Positions 34,763-41,758 of a stretch of DNA of 64,000 nucleotides are shown piece after piece. The DNA lies in contig NZ_JAHNZO010000001.1 of assembly GCF_018998565.1 (NCBI RefSeq), forward strand, positions 263,774 through 327,773. The letters are read 5' to 3'. The notes under the pieces were generated by a model. That model did no database searches, was not told the DNA's origin, and was given only the letters and a program-made list of their open reading frames with translations. The stretch comes from Paenibacillus oleatilyticus (lineage in GTDB: Bacteria > Bacillota > Bacilli > Paenibacillales > NBRC-103111). Each line of letters opens with the position of its first letter. The stretch's first letter is position 1. The translations under genes were made by a program, and so were the position numbers.

Positions 34763-35188
34763 TTAGTTCGCGTATCCGCCTTCGATTGTGGCGAATTCCG
34801 TTTTGTCTTTCTTTTGCTTGATGAAGAGCGTGAACGTGCCTACGCCTTCCGTGTCGCCGAAACGCTCTTGATAGTCAACGACGAACGCGTTCGGGAAGTA
34901 GATTTTGCGCACCACTTGGCTGGCAGCGATCACTTCCAGCGTCACTTTGCGGTAGCAGTCGGATTTCTCAGCCGGTACGAGCGACCACAAAGCAAGCTTC
35001 ATCGTGTCGTCGGCGCTGTCGCCGTCCGTTGCGGTGATGATTTTGCCGGAGATTTTCAGGAACGCGCCTACGTCGGTCGATCTCGCGTTGGAGTCGTTCG
35101 GCGTATCCGTGTCGTAAATCACCGATTGAATGTTGTCCATGCCCAATTCGATTGTTTCTGCGCCTTCTACTTTCAGCCTGAAGCCCAT
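34763..35188 (-). CDS. Hcp-like tail tube protein
   Basis: 141 residues from the ATG at 35188, which follows a GGAGG site; the frame extends 40 codons further but without a site. It starts MGFRLKVEGAETIELGMDNI and is beta-rich throughout, with ISGKIITATDGDSADDTMKL and a GVGTFTLFIKQKKDKTEF edge strand. This is the length and layout of Hcp or phage tail tube proteins (two sheets, one helix). Encoded right after the sheath-like gene, as in sheath-tube operons. The primary sequence alone would not assign Hcp; context raises it. Confidence 0.65.
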   Translation of the reverse strand: MGFRLKVEGAETIELGMDNIQSVIYDTDTPNDSNARSTDVGAFLKISGKIITATDGDSADDTMKLALWSLVPAEKSDCYRKVTLEVIAASQVVRKIYFPNAFVVDYQERFGDTEGVGTFTLFIKQKKDKTEFATIEGGYAN

Positions 35189-35219
35189 AGATAAATCCTC
35201 CCTTAAGGTAAGTATGTTC

Positions 35220-35276
35220 CCCGACAGCGTCTGGCGCTGCCGGGATTTATGTTGAAAGGTGAGCTTGCGAAAGCTC
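35220..35276 (-). promoter_or_regulatory. Two hairpins in the leader of the tube gene
   Basis: On the minus strand a 6-bp stem (GAGCTT/AAGCTC, loop TCGC, 35261-35276) is followed by a 10-bp stem (CCCGGCAGCG with CGCTGTCGGG, one G-U pair, 35220-35244). The second ends 32 bases before the tube start. Such structures commonly block exonucleases or mark processing sites, raising tube expression relative to the sheath message. Confidence 0.5.
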
Positions 35277-35310
35277 TCCTTTAACAACCGCATAAGTTTG
35301 TTCAGCATCG

Positions 35311-37521
35311 TTACGCTTTAACCGGGGTGGTTCCTTTCGTGATCATCACCTCGAGGTTCTTCACGTTGCCGTTGAAGACCAGGTCGATATGGCACATGTT
35401 GCTCTTATCGTCGATAATGTAGCTCATGTCGTCCCCGTCCTGTATGATCGAGTTGACGTACCCCCGCGTGCCGAGCCACTTGCTCTTTTGGCTGCTCGGA
35501 TTGTTGCTGAAAAATTTAACGATGTTGTCGTGTTTGAAATCGCCGGTTTGGAAGCGCAGAATGCGCTCGATGTACGTGCTGACCAGCGTTTTGTAGATCG
35601 AATCGAAGCCGTCGTCGGTTGACGCAAGGCTCCGCGCTTTGTAGACGGTGATGCGCTTGATGTCTTTGCCCTGCAGCTGCGCGTTCTCGGAAGAGAACAC
35701 GAAGCCGAAGTTTTTCCGGTTGATCGAATCCTTGATGTTGTTCGTGAAGCCGGAAATTTCCTTGGCCATCGTCGTAACGGCACGCAGACCGTTCTCCCCC
35801 GCCTCGATATCGAAGCGCACGCCCGGGAACTCCCGGCTTACCGTCTTGAACGATTCGCGCAAATATTCCGGGCACTGGTATGCCGCCACGATCCCCGCCG
35901 CCACATAAGCTGCGCCGACGTAGACGCCTTCGATCCAGAGCTTCAGAATATCTTCCTTCTCCTGCGAGAGCTTGACGCCGCCGTCTTCGGTTTGCAGCAT
36001 TTTGCTGTCGATGACGACCCCGGACTTGTCCTTCGGAATAATCGTGAAGTTCGGAACCGACGGGACCGCGAATTCGCTGAATTCTTTGCGGACCAGCAAG
36101 CCACATTTATCGATGTACTTGTCGATGCCGGCGGTGGCCATGCTGTTGAACGTCGTTTCTTCGCCGGTCTCGAAACTGAAGAACACCTGTACCTTGAAGT
36201 CCTTGATCACCTGCAGCAGCATCGTGAGCGATTCCATCGTGTTGCCGTCCTGCTTGGCGACCTTTTCGTTGCCTCGGAACCGCTCCCGGCTCACCTTCGA
36301 AGCGCCGGAGGAATCAAGCTGTACCGAAGGAACGATGCCGAACCAGATCGTGTCGGTGAAATCGTTCTTCGAGTTGACCGTGTTCAGGTACGTTTCCAGC
36401 CTCGGAATGTTGCTGCTTTTCACGATCATGTCCAGCTTGGTGTTCGTAATCAGCATCGAAGGCTGCATGCCTTTGTTTTTGGTGGAGTACTGGTCGAAGA
36501 ACATTTTAATACCCAACAATTTTTCCACCAAAGGCTTGACGGTCTTCACAAACTCGTCTTTGGCGTTCTTGTAGAACTCCAGATACGTGTTGTAGTTCTG
36601 CACTTCCTTCTCGGTATCGATCTCGCTCTGTACCGCAGGCAGCGGGCAGAACGTCCGCACAACCAGATCTTTGACGTAGGCGGAAGGTGTATCCGACACG
36701 GACTCGTAATCGTCCTCGAATACGTTGATCAGGCCGTTCGTGCTGCTGTCGTCCGCGATCATAAGCTGCATCGTGTCCGATTTCGGCGATTCGATAATTT
36801 TCAGCTCGCCGGAATCGCCGATCATCAGCATCCCGATCTGGATCGCTTCGGATTCGTTCTCTTCCTGCGCCCCTCCAAGAAGAAGGCGGGTCTTGATGTC
36901 TTCGATCGCCAGCGGAAGCATGGCCATCACGTTGTTATAGTTTTTGCTGGCGTCCTCGAACATGATGTTCAGCTTGTCCCCGAGGTCCAGCTTTTTCGGA
37001 TCGCCGTCGTCCAGCTTGTCGTATTGCCCGTACAAATAATGGATTTCCTTGCGCACCTGGCGGATGTCATCCATGACTTTTTTCGGGGAGATCATGTCGA
37101 GCAGATTCTCGAACTTGAAGTCCACGTTCGGGATGCCTTGGCTGCGCTTCGTGTCGATCAGCGTGAACAGCATTTTCAGAAAATCGTTGCTTTGGTCGAT
37201 CTTGATCTCCGAAATGCTATCCTCGGCAATCCCTTCCGGCTTCTTGAGGGTATACATAACCTTCTGGTTGGCCGCATTGAAAAACGAGTACACGGTCGGC
37301 GAAAACTTGTCCAAAAACTCGTCGAAGCTGCGAACGAGCAGATGCTGGTTAATCTCCTTGATCTTGTCGTCGCTCAAGCTGTCGATGCCTCTGACGTCTC
37401 CGACGATCGTGACGAGATCGAGCTTTTCCGGGTTGATCTCTTCGAAGAGCATGGTGCGGTTCGTTTGATTGATGATGTCCATTGAGCTGTCGGCTATAAA
37501 AACTTGCCGGAACCGGCGCAT
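35311..37521 (-). CDS. Sheath-like protein of a contractile system, large (736 residues)
   Basis: The N-terminal part resembles TssB-type sheath proteins (VTIVGDVRGIDSL, then SFDEFLDKFSPTVYSFF). The central and C-terminal parts have TssC or tail-sheath features: WIEGVYVGAAYVAAGIVAAY, a DIKRITVYKARSLAS-type insertion strand, and a final VFNGNVKNLEVMITKG. TssB plus TssC together would be about 660 residues, so one protein could combine both roles. It is the first gene of the core operon and is followed directly by the tube gene. Identification rests on layout and pattern, not on a clear signature. The ATG at 37521 is far (15 bases) from AAAGGAG; an ATG at 37482 is possible. Confidence 0.6.
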   Translation of the reverse strand: MRRFRQVFIADSSMDIINQTNRTMLFEEINPEKLDLVTIVGDVRGIDSLSDDKIKEINQHLLVRSFDEFLDKFSPTVYSFFNAANQKVMYTLKKPEGIAEDSISEIKIDQSNDFLKMLFTLIDTKRSQGIPNVDFKFENLLDMISPKKVMDDIRQVRKEIHYLYGQYDKLDDGDPKKLDLGDKLNIMFEDASKNYNNVMAMLPLAIEDIKTRLLLGGAQEENESEAIQIGMLMIGDSGELKIIESPKSDTMQLMIADDSSTNGLINVFEDDYESVSDTPSAYVKDLVVRTFCPLPAVQSEIDTEKEVQNYNTYLEFYKNAKDEFVKTVKPLVEKLLGIKMFFDQYSTKNKGMQPSMLITNTKLDMIVKSSNIPRLETYLNTVNSKNDFTDTIWFGIVPSVQLDSSGASKVSRERFRGNEKVAKQDGNTMESLTMLLQVIKDFKVQVFFSFETGEETTFNSMATAGIDKYIDKCGLLVRKEFSEFAVPSVPNFTIIPKDKSGVVIDSKMLQTEDGGVKLSQEKEDILKLWIEGVYVGAAYVAAGIVAAYQCPEYLRESFKTVSREFPGVRFDIEAGENGLRAVTTMAKEISGFTNNIKDSINRKNFGFVFSSENAQLQGKDIKRITVYKARSLASTDDGFDSIYKTLVSTYIERILRFQTGDFKHDNIVKFFSNNPSSQKSKWLGTRGYVNSIIQDGDDMSYIIDDKSNMCHIDLVFNGNVKNLEVMITKGTTPVKA

Positions 37522-37581
37522 GATTCTTATAGCCTACTCCTTTCCGAGCATTTTTGGATGAAGGCCGAAAACACAGGTCTA

Positions 37582-37611
37582 ATCATAGAGTCTGATGTTT
37601 TATTTTGTCAA
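37582..37611 (-). promoter_or_regulatory. Sigma-A promoter of the contractile core operon
   Basis: On the minus strand TTGACA (37606-37611), 18-base spacer, TATGAT (37582-37587). The expected start of transcription is near 37575, giving a leader of about 54 bases. An AT-rich dyad with GGATAT and ATATCC arms (37616-37638) lies immediately upstream and could be an activator or repressor site. The whole 376-base gap between the divergent sheath and VWA genes is strikingly AT-rich compared with its neighbours. Confidence 0.75.
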
Positions 37612-37897
37612 CTATGGATATTTATAGTTATTATATCCTAGTCATTCAAGACTATTTTCCCATTTTTCAGCAAACACATTTATTTTTTGGCCCTTCTGTT
37701 ATATGCTGAATTAACCATATAAACCCACCCTTTTATTCCCTTTTTCATCATCCCCCTTTCAAAAATGTGTCGAACTTAACAAAACTGTATTTTTTTACTA
37801 TTTCCCACTGTACTAATTTTTCGGTAAAGTCTCGCCGATTGTTTATAGCAGTTTTGGTGTACTTTCACACATTTTACAAATGAAGGGTGAGTTTTTG

Positions 37898-39919
37898 ATG
37901 GTTGGGGAAATGCATAAAAGAAGGCGCGTCCCGGGCGGCCTGCGAATTTTGGCGATTGCTGTCATGCTGGCACTGCTGTTCGTCCCGGGCGGATCGGCGT
38001 CTGCCGAAGGCGACTCGAATCCGGGATTCGACGCGGTGTTCGTGATGGACGTCAGTTATTCGATGAACGCGACGGACCGGGACCGGATCGCTGCGGAAGT
38101 CATCAAAATGTTTATGGACATGAGCGAGGCGGCCCGCACCCAAGTCGGATTTGTCGCCTACAACCATAAAATCGTCGAGTCGCAGCCGCTCGCCCCGCTA
38201 ACCCAGGAGGAGCAAAAAAATCTGCTCAAAAAGAAAATCGCGGAGCTGCGTTTTTCCGGCTATACGGATCTCGGCCTCGGGCTGAGCAAAGGGTCGGAGC
38301 TTGTCGGGAGCGGCAAAGGCGGCGGACGTCCGTTTATGATTCTGCTGTCGGATGGCGGCACGGACTTTGGTCCTATTTTTACAGGAAGATCGGTTGAGGA
38401 TTCGAACAAAGACGTGGAGCGTGTAATTGCGGAGGCCCAAGCGAAGGGCTACCCGATCTACACCGTCGGGCTGAATCATGACGGCTCGGTCAATGCGCCG
38501 CAGCTCGAAGCGATCGCCGCCAAGACGGGAGGCACGTCGTTCATCACGGAAAGCGCGGGCGATCTGCCGGAAATTTTCAACAACATTTTCGCCAAGCAAA
38601 TCCGCTCCGTGCTCGTCCCTGTCGCGGCTGTCACGGCCACCGGGGAGCTGCAGGAAGTGACGGTCAACATTCCGAACGGCAGCATGAACGAAGCCAATAT
38701 CGTGCTGCTGTCGGAGCATCCGATCGCCGAAACGCACCTGTATTACAATTCGAAAAACATCCGGTTCGTGAAATCGGACAAATATTCACTGCTCAAAATT
38801 CCCCAGCCGCAAAAAGGCGCCTTTCTGCTGAAATTCAAAGCAAGGCCCGGGGATTTTGTGAAAATCAGCCTGCTCGGCAACTACGGCCTCAAAGCTGGGA
38901 TGGAGCTTGCCCAGCCGGTTAAGGGCGTGACGTCGACCGTCTCCGCCTTCCTGCTGCACCAAGCGGACGGAGCCAAGCTGGCCGATGCCGACGTGTACCA
39001 ATCGATGAAGGCCGAGCTGATCGTGAAAGATTTGCAGACGAATAAGGAAGAACGAACGCCGATGAAGCTAAACGGAAACGGCTTCGAAGTGCAGACGGTC
39101 TTCCCTCACTCCGGCAAGTATCAAGCCCGCGTGTTTCTGAGCAGCCCGGATTTTTACCGGGAGACGGCGGTCAGCGAGCTGGATATCGTGAACACGGCGC
39201 CCGAAGCGATCGGCAGCGGAGCCATCGAGCTGACGAAGGAAGACGGAGACGCCAAAATAGATCTCAAGAACTATTTTCGCGATGTGAATCAGGATAAGCT
39301 GAGCTATACGATCGCCTCCAACAGCAACGCCAAGCTGGCCGACTTCGCGGTGGACGGCGATACGTTGACCGTCGCTTCCATGCACGCCGGCAAAGCGGTT
39401 CTGACGATGACGGTAACGGACGACGAAGGTGCTTCCGTCACGTCGGACCTCGTCATCAACGTTCACTCTATCGTGCAGCGTTATTTGATCATCGGAGGCA
39501 TCGTGCTCGCCGTGCTGCTGGCCGCCTGGGCCGTCTATTGGCTGCTTCGTCCGAAGCCGCGCTTTGCCGGAAGGCTGGAAGGGTACTTCCTCAATACGGC
39601 GAGCGGCAGCGACATTCCGGTGAAGTACTGGCCGCTCGCTTCGTTCGAGAAGCGGCAGATCAGCCTTCGCGAGCTGTTCGCCAGCCTCGACGTCAACGAG
39701 CCGCTGCCGGAGGCGGAGCGCATCATCGTCGAAGCCGGGAAGAACGGCACGATTGTGATCCGGCACAACACGCGCTGCACGATTGAAAAAGGCAGGACGC
39801 CGATCCCGCGCAACAAAAAGGAATCGATCAGCTACAACGAGAAAATTTACATCACGTTCGAGGACCATTTGACGGAAATCGAGCTGCGGTATAAAGAAGT
39901 AAAACCCAACGCCCTGTAA
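37898..39919 (+). CDS. Secreted/membrane VWA-domain protein next to the contractile core
   Basis: 673 residues from the ATG at 37898, which follows AAGGGTGAG. A signal peptide (ILAIAVMLALLFVPGGSASA) leads to an extracytoplasmic von Willebrand A domain with a perfect MIDAS, Asp51-Val-Ser-Tyr-Ser55, and later LLSDGGTDFG. Cadherin/Ig-like repeats follow (DLKNYFRDVNQDKLSYTIAS). A membrane segment lies at about 529-550 (YLIIGGIVLAVLLAAWAVYW), then a 120-residue cytoplasmic beta-rich domain resembling an FHA-like fold. Divergent from the core operon and sharing its regulatory gap. VWA domains also occur in PpkA-type regulators of type VI systems. Confidence 0.85.
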   Translation: MVGEMHKRRRVPGGLRILAIAVMLALLFVPGGSASAEGDSNPGFDAVFVMDVSYSMNATDRDRIAAEVIKMFMDMSEAARTQVGFVAYNHKIVESQPLAPLTQEEQKNLLKKKIAELRFSGYTDLGLGLSKGSELVGSGKGGGRPFMILLSDGGTDFGPIFTGRSVEDSNKDVERVIAEAQAKGYPIYTVGLNHDGSVNAPQLEAIAAKTGGTSFITESAGDLPEIFNNIFAKQIRSVLVPVAAVTATGELQEVTVNIPNGSMNEANIVLLSEHPIAETHLYYNSKNIRFVKSDKYSLLKIPQPQKGAFLLKFKARPGDFVKISLLGNYGLKAGMELAQPVKGVTSTVSAFLLHQADGAKLADADVYQSMKAELIVKDLQTNKEERTPMKLNGNGFEVQTVFPHSGKYQARVFLSSPDFYRETAVSELDIVNTAPEAIGSGAIELTKEDGDAKIDLKNYFRDVNQDKLSYTIASNSNAKLADFAVDGDTLTVASMHAGKAVLTMTVTDDEGASVTSDLVINVHSIVQRYLIIGGIVLAVLLAAWAVYWLLRPKPRFAGRLEGYFLNTASGSDIPVKYWPLASFEKRQISLRELFASLDVNEPLPEAERIIVEAGKNGTIVIRHNTRCTIEKGRTPIPRNKKESISYNEKIYITFEDHLTEIELRYKEVKPNAL

Positions 39920-39935
39920 TGGGGGTTGGGTTTTT
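39901..39935 (+). terminator. Rho-independent terminator of the VWA gene
   Basis: AAAACCCAAC pairs with GTTGGGTTTT, followed by Ts, overlapping the last codons and stop of the VWA gene. The stem has 10 bp. Confidence 0.8.
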
Positions 39936-40061
39936 GCCGTTGAATCGCGGGAGAGGTCTGGGGGATTCGGGGAGGCTGCTCGATGGATTAGGGAAGAACG
40001 CGTCGGACCGCTTTTCTTCCTTTGGGGCATTCGTGCGGAAGCCCTCGGGCATTCCTCGTAG

Positions 40062-40350
40062 TTCATCGACATTCGCTCGGAAGAGGCCTGCCGGTCCTCA
40101 TGCTCCTTGACATTGGGTGGAAGCTATTTGCCATTCCTTCTGCCCCCTCGACATTGGGGCGGAAGCTACCCGCCTTTCCTTCTGCCCCCTCGACATTGGG
40201 ACGGAAGCTACCGGCCTTTCCTTCCGCCCCCTCGACATTGGGACGGAAGCTACCGGCCTTTCCTTCCGCCCCCTCGACATTGGGACGGAAGCCGCCCCAC
40301 ATTTCCTCGTACCCCTCGACATTAGGGCGGGATATCCGTACCCTCATGCT
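40062..40350. repeat. 42-bp tandem repeat (minisatellite), about six to seven units
   Basis: Each unit starts with CTCGACATTGGG, continues with a CGGAAGCTACC segment and ends in CTTCCGCCCC. Three units are nearly identical; the outer units are degenerate. Every unit carries a GGCGGAAG-type arm and its complement, so each can form a small hairpin. Because 42 is a multiple of three, long open frames appear on both strands, but they have no ribosome binding sites and differ only by repeat copying, so I do not call them genes. Confidence 0.85.
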
Positions 40351-40465
40351 CCCCGCCCCCGGGCGGAATCAACCATCATTTCCCAGTTCCGTTCAGCCAG
40401 AGCTGCCACCCGGTCCCGGGAACGAATTTGAGCGCATTTAGTCTGCTCCGAAGCGTTAGCCATGG

Positions 40466-40658
40466 TTTAGAGGAACTACGATGAGCTATCCAAGATTTTT
40501 GGCGCTTCCCTCGCAAAATAGCGGAACTCAGAACACCTTATCCGTGTCGAAAAATATTCCGCAATGCCTGCGAAGCATCGATAACGCATCTCACTTCCTC
40601 TAAACAGAGGTACAGCGAGCGAATGGCCTGAATAGCGCCCTCGCGGTTCCGCTATTTT
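40466..40658. repeat. Palindromic dispersed repeat ending in the kinase gene
   Basis: Outer arms AAAATAGCGGAAC (40515-40527) and GTTCCGCTATTTT (40646-40658) form a perfect 13-bp inverted repeat; TTTAGAGGAA and TTCCTCTAAA make a second pair. The segment TAGAGGAACTACGATGAGCT at 40468 recurs with few changes at 63344 and 63395. The right arm supplies the stop codon of the kinase gene (40652), so the element probably inserted at the gene's 3' end. It looks like a non-autonomous MITE or REP family. Confidence 0.65.
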
Positions 40659-41593
40659 TCGGACGCAGCCGAAGGCGTATCCAAGCGCTTCCGCCGCATC
40701 CCGGCTTTCAGGCGCATATACTCCAGCCGCAAAGCGGCCTTAAGCAGCTTCAGCGACGGGCATCTTCTGCGCGGTTGAACGGCAAGCCCCCATCGGATCA
40801 TCCCCGACAGCAGCAGGCTGACCTCCGGGTTTGCAGTTCTGGCGCTTTCCATGCGGTCTTCGATCAGCCGCTCGGAAACGTCCGCCGGAACGCGCCCGGT
40901 GAAGCTGTAGTATAAAATCGCGGCGGCGCTGAACAGATCGGCCTTTTTCCCTTGCCTGGCCTTCTCCGAATACAGCTCCAGCGGGGAGAAGCCCGCCGTA
41001 GTAAAGATTGGACGGTCGTCCGGCTCGGCGAGCGATACGGCCGAACCGAAATCCAGCAGCACCGGCCGGCCTTCCTCCGAAATCATCACATTCCCCGGCT
41101 TCAAATCCCGGTGAATGATGCCTTGCCGGTGTACGAAGTCCACCGTATCCAGAAGCGGCAGCAGCACATTCCGGATCAAATGCGCCACAGCAGGCTTCCC
41201 CTCCCGGATCAAATCCACGAGCGGTTTGCCGGCGCAATAGCGGGTCACCAGATAGCTCGTCCCGTTTTCTTCAAAATGGTCGATATATTCGACGATATGC
41301 CCGTGCCGGAGCCGGCTAAGAATCGAAGCTTCCCTCCGGAAGGCATCGTTCAGTTCTTCAAACTTCCGGCGGCTCGAAGGACGGCGGCATAAGACCGTCT
41401 TCCCGTCCATATCTCTTAAAGCCAGGCTCCCGGGATAAAATTCCTTGATCGCAAGCCTTTCTTCTCCCTCGGCCGGGCTTCCGATGTAAACGATGGACAG
41501 CTCGCTCGAAGCCAGCCGTTCTTCGATACGGTAGGCGCCGCCTTTTAACGGCGTATGCCGCTGAAGGCACACATCATCGAGGTCTGGGGTCAT
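40652..41593 (-). CDS. Ser/Thr protein kinase (Hanks type), soluble
   Basis: 313 residues from the ATG at 41593 after GAAGGAG; an ATG at 41620 is possible. Kinase motifs are present: the Lys50 in LAIKEFYPG, HRDLKPGN with catalytic Asp163, and DFG at 181-183. There is no membrane segment or PASTA domain, so it is not a PrkC-type growth kinase. It lies just beyond the VWA gene of the contractile locus and is the obvious partner of the PP2C phosphatase and the FHA proteins. Its last residues are encoded by an inserted palindromic repeat. Confidence 0.85.
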   Translation of the reverse strand: MTPDLDDVCLQRHTPLKGGAYRIEERLASSELSIVYIGSPAEGEERLAIKEFYPGSLALRDMDGKTVLCRRPSSRRKFEELNDAFRREASILSRLRHGHIVEYIDHFEENGTSYLVTRYCAGKPLVDLIREGKPAVAHLIRNVLLPLLDTVDFVHRQGIIHRDLKPGNVMISEEGRPVLLDFGSAVSLAEPDDRPIFTTAGFSPLELYSEKARQGKKADLFSAAAILYYSFTGRVPADVSERLIEDRMESARTANPEVSLLLSGMIRWGLAVQPRRRCPSLKLLKAALRLEYMRLKAGMRRKRLDTPSAASEK

Positions 41594-41758
41594 CCAAAAT
41601 TGCTCCTTCGTTTCGAACATTCGCCTTGATTCGGTCGAGGCGCGGGCCCACAGGCCCCTCCCCCATCTTATCACAACAATCGAAATTGGGAACCATTGGA
41701 TTTTCCGTGTCTGCAATCGAACGGACGCGAGCACTCCCCAGGCGGCAGCACTAGCCGC

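Noticed and set aside
9834..37521. Prophage explanation for VgrG, tube and sheath-like genes
   Set aside because: No integrase, terminase, portal, capsid, head-tail connector, holin or tape-measure gene is present; regulators of kinase/FHA type and Hsp70 are not phage genes.
40063..40347. A 94-residue repeat protein on the minus strand
   Set aside because: Frame exists only because the repeat unit is 42 bp; open frames occur on both strands, with no ribosome binding site.
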